Below, piece by piece: positions 46,612-62,200 of a stretch of DNA of 64,000 nucleotides. Position numbers and translations under genes: made by a program. The stretch spans positions 1-64,000 of the forward strand of contig CAJNOP010000311.1 of the NCBI GenBank assembly GCA_905250075.1, given 5' to 3'. Under the pieces are notes generated by a model. That model was not told where the DNA came from, did not search any database, and saw only the letters and a list, made by a program, of their open reading frames with translations. This stretch comes from Rotaria sp. Silwood1. Its lineage: Eukaryota; Rotifera; Eurotatoria; Philodinida; Philodinidae. Within the stretch, counting starts at the first letter, position 1; the number at the start of each line of letters is the position of its first letter.

Positions 46612-46731
46612 ATGTCAGGTGCATATAATGAAAATTCTCTGTGTGATAAAGAAGATACACAACAGTCTCCCCTTTATGTCCGAAATCATCTCAACATTCT
46701 AATTGCACAGAGGTCAGTAGTTGTCTATTGA
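46612..46731 (+). other. Possible isolated coding exon or short gene remnant
   Basis: From an ATG at 46612 a frame of 39 residues begins MSGAYNENSLCDKEDTQQSP and continues with LYVRNHLNILIAQR, in a composition more protein-like than its surroundings; a GT (AG/GTCAGT) follows the last Arg. It has no identified partner exon. It could be a first exon, a remnant or chance. Confidence 0.2.
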
Positions 46732-47207
46732 TTTATCACTCATTTTAGAGGTGTTAACTACGTTCACTACAGGTTTCGACATCTGTCATGTCGTAACAAT
46801 GCGTTTATTCTCTTTTATTGTATTTTAACGAAACAAACAAAAACCTGACTATATGACTGATGAAAAAAGAAAAAAAAAAAAAGGACTCGTAAAAGGAGTA
46901 AGAATCAAATTTCACTATAAATTTTCATCTTCGATTTTTTTTTCTCTCTCCTACTATATAACAACGACAAAAGTTCGCATGGCCTATATTTCTTTTATAT
47001 AGCGAAAAATTATCTCCAACTATTTACTCAAGGTTATATCATAGCGATTATATTTTTTTTTCCTGTTGTTTTTCTTTCGTTTGAAGAACAAATAGGATTG
47101 CAGGCGTTAAAAAAAAAAAAGAACATAAAATGTGTTTTTGTCGTCAAACACACCAATTTCATTATACAAAAAAAAACTTTTTAGATCATTCATGGTGATC
47201 GTTATCA
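46732..47207. other. Upstream region of the TOGARAM gene
   Basis: Poly-A and poly-T runs with no gene. An acceptor-like CTTTTTAG lies at about 47177-47184, 24 nt before the ATG at 47208, with a short out-of-frame ATG between. Confidence 0.45.
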
Positions 47208-50200
47208 ATGGCTCTTACTTCATCATTTCATACAACATCAACTGGTTCCGGTTCATCATCATCAAATACATTTCTCTTGCCTAAAACTGATATAAGTATA
47301 GCTGATAATCAACTAATTGATATACTTTTACATGGTCAAAATAATGAACATAAAATTCAAATAGTTAATCGTTGGTGTAAAAATTCTCGACGTAATCGTT
47401 TATCAACTATACTTGATGTTTCACAAAGACATGATGTATTATCATCTCTAGTAGATACCCTTCAACAAACAACAAATATTGAATATCAATATAATTGTTT
47501 AACATTATTATCTGAACTTCAAACAAATATTCATCAATATGATCAACGTATTTATCTACCAGGTTAATTTAATATTAATTGAAGAGACAATAAAAATTCA
47601 TTGTTTTCTCTTTTCTTTTGTTTTTTGTAGCAATTATTCAATGTTTTTCATCAACATCAAATGATGTACAATTATTAGCTGGACAATTAGTAGTCAAACA
47701 AATTCGTATAACACAAGATATTCCAACATTTTTATTTCTTTATACACAAGATGGTTTAAAATCTTCAAATATAAGATTACGTATTAAATCAATTCAATTA
47801 TTAAATGAATTATTAACAACTATACATCAATATGAAAATTTATCACCTATATTTGAAATACTTCTTCAATATTTACAAGATAATACATTTCGTTCAACAT
47901 ATAATGATATTCTTATTAATTCAATACAACATATAAAACATATATTAGGTTCAGATTTATTAAATAATTATCTTGAAAAATATTCATCAACATTAAGACG
48001 AACATATTACACATATATATCACAAAAAGAAGATGAATTACAAATAACTAACATTGATACTGATCTAGATGATGATGATGAAACACCACGTGCATCAATA
48101 CAAGCATCACAAATTAAAGATTCAAAAGATAAAAATACACATTTTCATACAGGTATATTTATTTAATCATAAAGACGATTTAAATTAGAAATAAAAAAAT
48201 GTAGAAACAAAACATTTTTAACTATTTTTCTCAAATGTAATTAATATCCGTCCAAAAAGTCCGTGCGTGTGACTGTTTTTTGAATAACTCGAGAAAGGAA
48301 ACAGCTAGAGACCTGCGGTTTTCACCAATCGAAAGAGGAGGAGTTAGGACGTCTTTTTCTCTGATGATGTGTCAGACGAAATTCTTTTAAAACTGATCAT
48401 CTTTGAAAAGTATAGAAAAGAATGCATGAAAGTGACATACAATACACATGAAGTTTCGATTATGACCTTTGATTTAGATAGAGGGACTTCAGATCTATAG
48501 TTCAAGATGCAACGTAAATGGCTCTCTAATTGGGTTCTAATGTTGATCAAATGAAATCATATATTTACATGCGCAAATAATAGGGAATTTTGCTGATGTT
48601 TTACTACGTTTTTGCATTTTTTGTCATAACCGCTGGATACTTCGATAAAAATGTAATGAAATGTAAGAAAGTTTATTATGTTTTGAACTATAGATCTGAA
48701 GTGCCTCTATCTAAATCAAAGCTCATTATCGAAACTTCATGCGGATTGTATGTCACCTTCATGCATTCTTTTCTATGTTTTTCAAAGATGATCAATTTTA
48801 AAAGAATTTCGTCTGACACATTATCATAGAAAAAGACGCCCTAACTCCTCCTCTTTCAATTGGTGAAAACCGCAGGTCTCTAGCTGTTTGCTTTCTCGAG
48901 TTATTCAAAAAACAGTCACACGCATGGACTTTTTGGACGGACATTAGTTGATATTATTTCCTAATATCTATATTCTATCAAAAACATCTTGAAAAGAACT
49001 TTATCGGATAGAAAAGCTCCAAAGTGTAGAACATCATTTTAGGCCTAGCCGTACGATAAATATCGTTCGTGATTGCTAAAAGTACTTCTTTTCGAAATAT
49101 TTTACATAAATTTTCTTTATTCTATTATTATTATTTAGGAACTACTACTAATGTTCGTTTATATGGAAATAATCATGTTGATAATTCTCCTAATATATTT
49201 GCTATACGAAAACTTCCTGTTACAACACAATCATCGATTCCAACACCTATAACAACTGAAAATTCAGATTTTGATTCAATTATTGAATTAATGCGTTCAA
49301 AATGGTTATCAGCTAATGATACAAATCGTTTAACTTATCTTGATCATTTTAAACAAGCATGTGATAAAACTTTACATTCAATACGTTCACAATATTTATC
49401 AACAACACATAATACACAATTTCATCAAGTATTATATACATTTTTAACAACTATACTTGATCTTTTATCATATATAACATCATCAAATCTTGATTTACCA
49501 ATTAAAATAAAACTTGTTTTATGTACATGTCTTGGTTGGCTTATAAAACATGCACAAATTAGTTATTGTAAAAGAAATTATAAAACAATTTGTACAATAT
49601 TTAAAAATATTCTTCTTAATGGACAATCAAATAATCGACAATTAGCAGTAAGTTAGTTTTTTTTTTTTTCTTCTGACATTTCAATTTAATCATATTCAAA
49701 CAATGAAAAAAAAAGATATATTAGATATTTAAATATTTTCTTCAAGCATATAGAAACCAATCAACTGATTTATTTTTCAAATAGATGACATAATTATGTT
49801 TGTTTGACTTTTTTAAATATCAAAATAAACAGTATAATATTCAATACGTTGTCGAGTCATTTTTTTTCATACAATTAATTTTATTTGTTTTTTTTTTTTT
49901 AATGTCTCATAACTATTATTTGTTTGATTTTCAATAGAAATTAAGTGTAAGTCTTATATTATTACTTGAAAATTTTGTTCAACCTCAACTTATTCTTAAT
50001 GAATTAATTGATGATAATTTTGAACGTTATAATTATCGTATTCAACTTGAAATGCTTGCTATTTTAACAGCAACATTATTAAAATATCGTCAACATCATT
50101 ATGATAATTTAACTAAACTTTCAAAATATCTTCTACCTATGTTAATATCAAATCGTCGTGAATTACGTCATGGAGCTATTGAATGTTTTACTGTTATATG

Positions 50201-53200
50201 TAGTTATTTTAATACATATAAACCAATAACATTATCTATATTTGAAACAAATCAATCAATAAAACTTATTTTAACATTAGTAGAAAATTTATCATATGAA
50301 GCATTAAATGCATTACGTTTTCGTTTACAACGTAATTCACTTCCATCATTAACTGATGAAGGTAATATAACACCTGGTTTAGTATGTGATTCAACAACAA
50401 TGAATGATCTTGATGCTAAATTTATATTACTTGTCAATAATACAACATCAACACCACAACCACCACCAACAACAGCAACATCTGTTGAACCAGCATCAAC
50501 AAAAGCGACACCGACAAATAATAAATTACTTCAATTAGCTATGCCTTTTGCTGAAACAACGACAAAAACAAATATAAATGATACTGTAAGTTTTATTTTT
50601 CATTATCATCATATGTATTTTTGTATTTTTTGAACTTTAATAATTTCTAACAGAACTGGATGCCCTCTTTCCCCTCCCTCCTTTCAAAAAACCAACAAGA
50701 AAGTTCTTGACAATTGAATTTAGTTTTTTTTTTAAATATTACTCTTGAATAATACAAGATACCTTTTATTTTTTTTTCCATTCATAGTTTACTTAAGTGA
50801 TTAAATGTTTATCAAGAGTTTTCATATGAAAACAATCAAATCAGTTTGGTTTGACTTTAGGATTTTTTTTTTCTATCATAAAAAGATCTTAAAGATCCTA
50901 TATAAACACTTAGAGCTTTTTTTTTCTTTTTTCTTCTTATGATTATTCGAGAAAAAATATTGTAGCAATTGTGAATATATTGATTTAAACTTTAGTTATT
51001 TTAACAATAAAAACGAAATTTATATAAGGAATCAAAGTATGTCAATCGATTCATTATTATTTTAAGAAACACAACATATTAATTAATGTACATTCTTTAC
51101 ACATATTCGAAGTGTTTTTCTTTTCTTTTTTATTTGTACTGCTTGTCTTCTTTTCGTAAAAAAAAAAAAAAAACAACCACAATATGACTACTATCCTCAT
51201 CAATAACTGAAAGTAGAAAAGAAAAAGAAAAGGTAATAAAGAATGACGACAATACTGATCGAGATTGATGTATGTGAAAGCGCATGAGAAATGATGATTG
51301 AAACCTTTGCTTTACTGCTATTGTTAAAACGAGTGAGACATACACGCATGCATTTTGTTAAATGAACGAGTATGTGTAACAAGAAGAACAAGAAAAAAAA
51401 AAAAAGAAAAATTAACGACCATCATCATCACCACCACCACCTTACGACTTCTTTTATGTCTTCGTCGTGGCAACTATTGCAGCTAGGAAACTTGACTTGA
51501 CGTGGGTGTGTGTGTGTTTGATGAAAGATGTTCATGTTAGATGATGAAGATCTCTTTTACTGGCTTAGTCGACCTACGTTCTTGGTAAGCCGGATATAGA
51601 GAGAACAAAAAAATGTGGAAGAAATAAAAACATGAAGAAAAGAATATCACTTCATTTCTTCGTTTTATTGAAGATTTCTTATACTCATACGTGCATTTCA
51701 AATGAGCTAAAAGCATACGAGTCATCTTTATCGTTAGTATGCATGCACGTATTTCAGCAACTTTTGTAAGTTTTCTAACGTTTATTTAGAATAGCTTTTG
51801 AAAGAAAAAAGTTCTTAGTCATATTTATATAAGCATCAAAAGTATATACGAATGTCTATATCAATGAAATTTGATATTCTTTTGTTCGTTTTTTTTTCCT
51901 TTTTATTTCTTTGCATTTAATTATTAGATTATTCTGTAGTTGAATTTCAAGACATTGTCAATGATGTATGCTTTATCAGCATATGAAAAATAATGAGTTT
52001 TAACTATCAGGAAATCCTAAACTAGATAAGAGAAGTGAATTACAAAAAGAACTACGCAAAAATGAATATTCTTATTTCACATCAAGAGTTTTATCATGAA
52101 TATTATCTGATGTATTTTGTTTGAATGATTCTTAAAAGAAAAAAGGCCTTTTCCCTAATGAAAATGTTGTGCAGTGGAAAAGAAATTAGTGACTATAATT
52201 ATTAATCCAATATATAAAAATAGCAAGAATGCCTACAGTGTTGAATAAAATTTTGGTTTTAAGGAATAAATTTTTTTTATTAAATATTTCAAAACTTGTT
52301 TGTTTCTTTTTTGACATTTCTCTTTAATACTAGAACATAATCATGACCTTTAATTCTATTCTATTTCGGTTAACAAAAGAGGAGTATGTCTTGCTTTTTC
52401 TCTCGCATTCAATTATTCATCATTAAGCATTAGAGTGTCAACATATCCGCTATTACAGATTATTATAAAGAAAAAAAAGGATATTCTAAAGAAGATAGGC
52501 TTCTCTTCTATCCAATCTTTAATTACTTTTTTTTGTAGTTTTACACCAAAAAAAAACATCATAATTAATTTATTAATTAAAGGAATATATAAAATTAGAA
52601 AGTCATAAAATAGATTTGTAGAATAATGAGACAAGAAGAATTTTATTGGCTGAACATTTTTTTTTATTACTAGAAAGTAAAAGTTCTAAGTCTAATTATT
52701 TTGTTCTATATTTGATATAGAATAATAAGCAAAACTTTTTCTTTTTTCTCATCAAACATGCATGTCATTGATGATAGTTATTATTTTTTATCTTTTAATA
52801 TGATTATTTCACTTCAATAATCCATATGAATGTAGATAAAAAAAATATATTAATTAAAAATTCTAAAGAAACTGATTCGTTGAATATACTTATATTATAT
52901 TAAACGTATAATAGAAATTATAAATGTGTACCCGGGAACTTATGTGTAAAATTTTGAATAGAAATGATTTATTTTTTTCGATTAGACTTAATAAAATATT
53001 TATATTAAATTTTTATTAATAGGTAATGCGCAATCATGATATGCCTCCATTGAAACCACCTGGTGTTGATCTTGACTTACATCGATTTACCAGTACTAAT
53101 CATCGTTATGAAACACCAATAAATCGTAAGTTTTCATGTTATACAATTAACTTCGCCTTTTTTTTTGTTCTCTTAATCAAACTTGTTCTTTACTGTATTT

Positions 53201-56200
53201 TTGTTTGTTCGTTTTTTTGACCTGATTCATTTGTTTTGTTTTTTTGTTTCTGTTTATCACTTGTTGCACATCAGGTCAGCATCAGCACCAAATGTTATAT
53301 TCTAACAAACGAATGACTTTGCTGACGAAACGTCAAGCATCAACCGGTAGTATAGAAAACGAATTGTAGATTTTCTTTTTCCCTGTTTTTTTTTTCTTTT
53401 TTTCTTCTGCTTATTTTTATTCACATCTCATCAGCATTACGACTAACTGAGTGCGAACTTCTACTTTTTTAATCTTACTTTCTCTGTAATGAATATTATA
53501 ACAATGGAAACAACATGTTAATACATTCTAGACATCCTGCTGATTCGAGTTTTTTTTGTACTTATTAATAATGAGTCCAACCATCAGCTTTAAATTTATA
53601 GAAAAGAAAAGTAGAACACAGAGAAAAAGAAGTAATATGCGAGATTGATAGGATCGACGTGTTTTTTAATTAACTTTTTTTTTTTTGATTTTTTTCAAAT
53701 AGTTTTTTTCTTTATGTATGTATGATGATGAGTGCAAATGTATTAGATATGCGTATATAAATAAGTTTTTTTCTTTTTAAAATCTAGTTACTCTTTCCTG
53801 TTTTGACATACATTTTATACGAAAAGAGAGTAGGCAAGGTGTAAATTAGTCGACAATAGTTGATCATTAAATTAACAAGAAAAAGAAAAAGATTTTATTT
53901 TATTGTTTTTCTTAGCAACAGTTGTTACTACTCACACACCCGGTGGACCAACGTTGGATTTAACAATAACTGGAAATAATAATTATCGTCCATTAACATT
54001 TACTGAAAAAGTATTTACAGAGGAATGGGCAAAAAAATTATCAACAAATAAAAATCATTCAAATGAACCAATTATAACTAGTCAACATCAAGGTTTGTAT
54101 TCGAAAAAAGAAAAAAAAAAAACACAAGAAGATTCAGTTTAATTAAATTCATTCTATTATGTGAAAGATGTCAGAAAAGTTTTTTTTATAATTGGTCAAA
54201 TAGAAAAATGATAAGAGTATAAATTTACACTCTATGCACTTCTATCACATGTCTAAGGATGATTTTTATAGATATTACAATTATAATCATGAATCTTCTT
54301 TTATTAATACTCTATGAGGCATCGATTTCATATAATCTTGACGTATCAGTTTTTAAGACGATTAACTAGACAGAAAAAAAAATTCATGACAATAACCTAA
54401 GAACTTTTTTTTTTTCTTATAAAGAATTTAACGAGCATTTTAACAACTTTTTTTTGTATTGTAATTAATAAACAATTAAAACAAAAAAAAAAATAAAACT
54501 ATTTTACGTAGGCTTTTTTTGCTATATAGAATTCATAATTTAACATATCATTTTTTTTCTAAATAATACTATTGTATAGAAACTAATTATAACAATACAC
54601 TTCAATTTCGTCCATCTATACCACGTCGTCCATCACTAAGTCGATTTCCAATAGCACATAATCTCTTAGCTACATCACAAATTCGTAATTATCAAGAACA
54701 ACAACAACAACAAGTTCAATCAAAACGTCAATTCGATTCTGAAATTGATCATGATGAAGGTATCGATAGTGCAATAGAATCACGTTCTCTATCGATTAAT
54801 ACATTAGACGATAGTAGTGTACCTGAGGTAAATAAAATTAACAATGAATTAAAAGAATTTAGAAAATAAAATTTTCATTTAGAACGATCATAAACAATCA
54901 AAAAAACCTGTGCGATCAGTACATAGTAGTTCAACACGACGTAAAATCGAACGATTATTTAGTAACGGTAGTGATCAAGAATCAACATCAACACGAACTT
55001 TAACACCTGAAAATAGCAATGAAAGTGGAGTTTATTCACAATTAGGACGTGAAATTGAAAACGATACTAACGGAAGTACAAGGTACAATTAAATCAGAAC
55101 AAAATCATAATTAATATGTGATTTATTTCGACTTTTTCCTTTTTGCTTTTCTCTAGATCTACCCAATCAATTGGTAAAGATCAATTATTTTCAACCAAAC
55201 CACGTTTAGCACGTTCTGGTTCAAAAACTAAACTTGATAAATCTCAATTACCACCAACAGATCCATCATTATCATCTCGACAAACACATGATTATAATTC
55301 AAATGGTAAAAATACAAATCATACAACGAATACAAATGTTGAAATAATTGGTAAAAATCATATAGATACAAATATGTCTTTAAAACAATTTTCAATTAAA
55401 ATTATAGATGATAATAAACCATCAACTGAAAATAAATCTCGAACAAAAATTACTAAAGGTAATTAGATAAAAGAAAAAAAAATCGAATAAAATTAATTTT
55501 TAATCTTTATCAAAACTTAATCCGAAGATTTCTCAAACTTAATTCATGCAAACGAAGAAGCCATAATTTTTTTCTAAGAGAACACATGAAAAATTTTCAA
55601 CTCTTCTATAGATCATGAAAGCAGAGAAGAACACTAGACTCAAAAATAAACTAAGAAGAGTTTTTTAGCTTCTGCCTGTTGGACTCACTCAATTCATTCG
55701 AATCACATTGCTAGATGTTATTTGTTTTAAATGATGACTACAAAGAAATATCGAGAGTTGAGCTACAGTAACATATTAGCGAGTTATCTATTTTTGTTAT
55801 GCAGGCTGTCTATGCTTGATTAGTGAATCTAAAAAAACAAAACACCACCGAGAGCGTTATCGTAATGTTTTACTGATAAGCCTTTCAAAAAAAGAAACAT
55901 CAAAAGAAAAAAAAAGGCTTCATCATCATGAGACCAATTGTTTTAGCTAAAAATTACAAATGACAGCATTTTGTTTACAGCAAAAAAATTAATTTCCACA
56001 TGTATGATTTTGTTTTTGAATAGTTCTAATGAAAAGAATTCTTACGGATGAGCGTATCAGTATGGCTTTCTATTCTTGTATAAAGTCGTCACGACCGAAC
56101 TAAATCAAATAGAAAATTTTTTAGTTAAATTGAAGATTCATCTTTCTTCCAATATTGTAAGTTTTGATCTATTTGTTAAATTAAATAACTCAATCGAAAT

Positions 56201-59200
56201 GTATTACCTTTGAACAGTCTAATTAGATCAATACATAGAGTGTTTTAAATATTTTATGAAAATACAAGAAAAAAAAGTCGTTAAAAATACCATAGAAAAT
56301 AATTAGAATGAATCCTATTGATTTAAAATATGTCATCAATCATGATAAGAAAAAAGAAGACACTTGGATTACATTTCAATGGTTTCTTTTCTTTGGAAAA
56401 ACAACATTATTAAAAGCTTCGTTTTCTTTCTCTCTTTTATTCATTCTAATTGATATTCACAGAAAAATCTGATAAGATCATTGATAGATAAGTGTGTTAT
56501 TAAAATAAAATTTTTCGCATTATTGAATTTGATATTAACAAACACGTTACATTGACACGTGAAAAAAGCTCAACTTGTTTACATGTTTTACTAAAAAATC
56601 TTAACAATTACATTTTAGAAAAAGCTTTTTTTAATTCTTTTCAAATATTTTAGACCGTTCAACCATGAACTCGTGTTCTTTTTTTCACTGGTTGTACTTA
56701 ATAAAATAATCATATATATTTAAACCAAGTATTCCAATGAATACTTTTTAGGCATTAAAAACTTTTAAAAAAATTAATATTTCGCCTCGCACATATTTAT
56801 AATATGTCCTCTACTTTTTTCTTTCTCATATCTAGCTTCTGTCATTAACGGTCCTTTGAATACAACAATGCATACAAACATTCACCTTAACAACGGTTCT
56901 CATCTTGATGATGAACAAGATATTGGAGTTATTGGTAAAGGTAAGATCAATAGAATTTCATTTAAATTATAATGATGATAGTTTATTAACGTATAGCTGT
57001 TAATATTCCATTACGTACACGTGCTGAAACAGATTTAACTAAAATACAAAATACAAATACAATAAATAATAATTTAAATAAACCAAACGATAATGTTGAT
57101 ATGATATCTGATGAATATGATAGTGATTCAAAAGAAAATGAACATGTAAGTTTATTCTTTGAACTGAAGAATTTCTTTTATTACAGATGTCTGTTGAATT
57201 ATCATACATACCTTGAAAGACTTACGAGAGAACTTCTCGAATTTTAATTTCCAAATTTGAGATCATAATAAGTCGATAGACAAGCCTCGATAATACTAGA
57301 AAAATCTTAAAACGATTTGTGTCCATGGACTTCTGAAGTTGAGTTATGATCGTTTCACTAAATTTTTGACCTGTAATTCTATTATTGTCAAGTAAACTCA
57401 CTTTCGAAACATGCGACTATTTGTTGAAAATTCAATATTCCTAGATTGTAATTACATTATTTGATTTTTCACTAAGTATCTAAAAATGGATCACAAACTC
57501 AGTAAAAAGATCATAGTTCGACTCCAGAGGTTCATAGATACAAGCTTTTTTTTAAACTTTTTCTGGTTATATCAAGACCTCCATGTGAGCCAATGTGAGT
57601 TCAAACAATGGATTACAATTAGGATAGTTTATTCGTTAGCCTTATAAATGTTTGCTATGTCGTCTGATTATTGAAAAACTAGAGTTATCGGCATGATATA
57701 ATAGAAGTTGTCATTGAGAGCGTTTCCATTTACGAACGCTTCAAAGTCAAATAATATTTAAAAAAACTGAATAGTACGCTTCGTAGAGAATACTTTAGAC
57801 TACAAAATTTCTATGCAAAAACGTTTTCTGAACATCCTTTTATGTCTTAAAACATTTAATGTATTTGTTCTTAGCAACGAAAGTGAAATAAAATAAAAAT
57901 TCTCGTTTTGAGACGTCAGCACATCTCTGGAGAACCGATTTTTAAGGGTACAATCTTTCAGAGTCTGATATCGTTGCAAATTTCACCATACATATAGTTT
58001 ATAGAGTAAAGCGTATTTTAAAATTTTTGAACTTTTTCATTATAAAAATTAGAGAGCTATTTTGCTAATGATTTTTTAACTAATTAACTAATACAGTTTA
58101 ATTCTACATATGTAAATTGAAAGAGCTAATATTTTAACATATATTCATGATTCTTTTGTTTTTTTATTTTTATTTTCGTTTAGTTTGTTGATATGGGTCA
58201 ATCTTTATCAGCTTCATTTCGCTTACGTGTTCAACAAAAAACTCAAGAAAAAATGGAACAAAAAGAACGTCGTCGACAAGATCGAGAATTTCGCCGTCGT
58301 CAATTACAACTTCAACAATTAAATAATAGTATAAATCCTATTGACAATATTTATGATACTGATCTTCCAACATCATCAACATCAACAAGTCGTTATTCAT
58401 CTCAACCTGATCTTTCATCCAATGGTAATGATTTACCACCAACACCTCGACGTCAAATTGATTCAAATATAAGTTCAATATTACCGAATGTTCTTTCACA
58501 ACAACGTTTTCGTGTATATAAAAATTCGTAAGTATAAAAGAAAAAATATTTCATATGAATATAAATGCAAAAAATAAATATTCAATTTTTCAAGTATGGC
58601 TCGATCTCAAACATTTAATAATCGACATGATCTATCAACAACAGATCAACGTATTGCATTTAATCGACCATTATCTGAAGATCGAATAACTGATCAATTA
58701 AGAAATCCTGATAGTGTTTATAGAGAAGCGATGGAATCTGTTTCAAGTGATGATTGGGAACGTAAATGTTCTGGTCTTAGTTTACTTCAACGTCTTATTG
58801 CACAATATCCTGATATAATAACACAAAATTTACATCAAGTTGTTTTAGTACTTATTCAAGAAGTAAAAAATCTTCGATCACAAGTTGCACGTTTTGCATT
58901 ATCAACATTTTCTGATATGTTTAAACATTTAAAACGAAATATGGATATTGAACTTGATATAACAATTAAAGCTATTATGCAAAAAAGTGGAGAAAGTAAT
59001 GAATTTTTTAGGTTTGTAATTTATTCTAAGAAAAAAATATACTGGTTTTATATAGATAAAAAAAAAATTTGTTTGTTTATTTGAAATTTTTAGAACCGAT
59101 GTAGAAAAGTGCCTTCAAATTATGATTGAAAATGTTACACTTCAAAAAGCATTACAAGCACTCATAGCCGGTGGAGCAAGGTAATTAAAAAAAACATAGA

Positions 59201-62200
59201 AAATTTCTTCTTCTTTTCTTAATATATTTGCCCAATTTCCGAAACGGAAATAACTTCAAGATTTTCACGGATTGAAAACAACAATATTTTCCGTTGGATA
59301 TGTAAACAGAACAGTGTTACATAGAAGTCGTTGAGTTTTCTCAGCATGTCATTAAAAATACTTTGGTCACGTTTCAAGATCGAGTTCAAGTCACTTTTTA
59401 AATAGTAGAATTCACTCGTTTGTATGAAGACTGAAACAGTCTGCCGATGGAAATCCTCCTACTGATAACTTGCTTTTTTTGAGCCGAGACTATGTGCATG
59501 ATGTAGAATCTATGAAAATCCTAAAGAGAATTCGTGCTTTTAGCTCATAGCTTCGAAGATATTGATAGAGACAGGTCTTAATAAGAATAATCTTGATTGA
59601 ATGTTTCAGATCTGGTCGTTATTTCTATCCTAAGATACAACTATGACAATAGCGTGTTTTTTAAATCATTCATACTAATCAGAAAATTTAATGGTCTTAT
59701 TTCAGGATAGAAATAAATCAAAAAAACAATATACTCTCTTCAAGATCTGTTTCTATGCAGAGTTTCAATTCGAAAGTCAATTTTTTCTAGCATTCCTGAA
59801 GGAAACTGCGACATTCATTTGAAAAAAAAAACGTCAAAGTATAATATCTTTGCAGCAATTAGCTAACAATGTCAATTCTTTTCATAGTACTCATAATTCA
59901 TTTAGATCTACATAATGCATATAGTATTGACTCAAAAGTAATTTATCAGTTGGAGGACTTCCTTTGGGAGCAATCGTATAATTACGTCACTAAACTCCCG
60001 ATATATTAAAAGAATAGCTTGCGGAAAACAATAGGAAATTTATAATAGAACACCCGAGTCTTGCAAAAAAAAATTCTCCCTTTTAATTTTTTAAACCTTT
60101 TCTTTCATTGAAATATTGCTAGATTATGTTTATTGGAGAATAATAGAAACAATAATAGCTTATAAATGTATAATTGGAATATATTCTCATCAGAGGGGAA
60201 AGAAACATCTATTGTCAGCTAGAATGAAAATTGCAAGAAAAATAGTATTGTGAAAAGTCGAGAACAATGAATATTAAACTTCATTTTTTTATTAGTAGTC
60301 ATATACAGTTAATGAATGCATTAAAATAAGAAAGAACAAGATTGCCCAGTTCTTTATGAGAACGATGATTCAAAATGTGAAAATGAATTAGTAATAGGTT
60401 GATCGAAATATCATTAATTGGAACCCCCGGTCGATAATGATGATAGTAAAGAAAAAGAACATAATGGGTACAAAAAAAAAGGATAAAGAGTTCATTTTTT
60501 TTTTTATATTTGAAACATAATTATAGTGAACGAAGTAAAACGTAATAAGGATATTCGATCTTTTATGCATTGAAATTCATATTAGAAGATCCGGAGTCAT
60601 TTGTTGTTTGTAGGAGATATTCTATTTTTAATTTAGTTCAAATAAATGAACATACACAAAAGTGCAAATCAATTTTTTCATTGTTAAGTTTTATTGATCT
60701 TAATGAAAGAAAACATAAAGATCAAGGATTTTTATTATTATCATTCAGTTAATTTAATCGAGATCTCATTTACAAATCTTTTCTGAATGAGAGATTATAT
60801 GTTAATATATGTAATCTTCTTTTTTTTTCTTCTTCTTCTTATTCTTGCTCTTCATCAGTCATCGTAATCCGGCTGTCAGAAAAACATCAGCAAAATACAT
60901 CTATATTGTTTGTGAAAAATTGGGTCCCAATAAAATATTAAGTGGTACTCGTGATATAACAGAACGTGTTTTACAAGTAGCAGCTACATTTGCATCAGAT
61001 GGCCCACCAGAAATTAGGTATATCTATATATATATATAATAATTCATAAAAATACTATGCTAACTTAATTTAGATGGTATGGTAAAAAAATTTATCATAT
61101 GTTAATGTCTTTTGATGAACTTGATTCATTAATGAAACATTATCTTAATCCAACTGTTTATTCAAATATGTGTGAAGTTCTTGATAATATTCGAGCTAAA
61201 GTAAATTCATCATGGATTATTGAAAGGCTAGAAAATTAGTTTTCTTATTTTATATTAAATTAGGGTGGAGTTGGTGAAACACCGAGTGAATCAGCAACAA
61301 AAAATGGTCGACGTACATTATCATCGGATAAAATATCTTCAAATGGGTAAATAAAAAATTTTTTTTTTCTCAAAAAAAAAAAAAAGAAAACTATTAAATT
61401 TATTATTAATTTAGAACATTAACAAATCATTTTTCATCAACACGTAAAATAAATAGTGCTGATCAAACAGAACAAGTTCGTAATTTAACAAAACAAATGT
61501 GTAGTTCAGATTTTCGTGAACGTTTAAATGGTATTGAAGAATTTCAAAAATTATGTGAACTTGAAACTGATACAGCTATACAATCACTCGTACAAATATT
61601 TGATGGTTTCAATGAATGTTTAGCTGATATGAATTCTAAAGTTGTTCTTAAAGCATTAAATACAATGCATCAACTTATACCAATCTTAGGTGATGCATTA
61701 GCTAATGTTATTAATTCAGCATTACCAATTATAGCACAAAATATTGCATCAAAAAATCGAGATATATCACAACTTGCTTCGGATATTATTGATACAGCTA
61801 TTGAATATATTGGTAATAAAAAAAAAAAACAACGAACAATTTTTAAAATTATTTTTACTTTTTTTTCTTTTCTTTTTATAGATAGCGGTTGTCTATTACA
61901 ACCACTTTGTACATTAAGTCAAAATAGCAATCTACGTGTTCGACCAGACATTGTCTTAAAATTAGCTAGTAAGTTTTATATCTATTGAAATTATGAAATT
62001 TTTTTGCAAAACAAAAAAAAACATTGTTTTGTTCAATTGAATAACTCACATTCTCTTTCATTAGAATTAAAATGTCATATTGATATTTTAGCTCTTGTTC
62101 CACGTGTTTGTCAACGTAAACCTAAACAAGTTGAAATTCATCTATTACCAACTTATTGGAAATTATTAGCATTATTACGTGGTCAAAATACTACAGGAAT

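Noticed and set aside
48344..48829. Two similar open frames on opposite strands (68 and 79 residues)
   Set aside because: They are the same sequence read from the two arms of the foldback element, not a gene pair.
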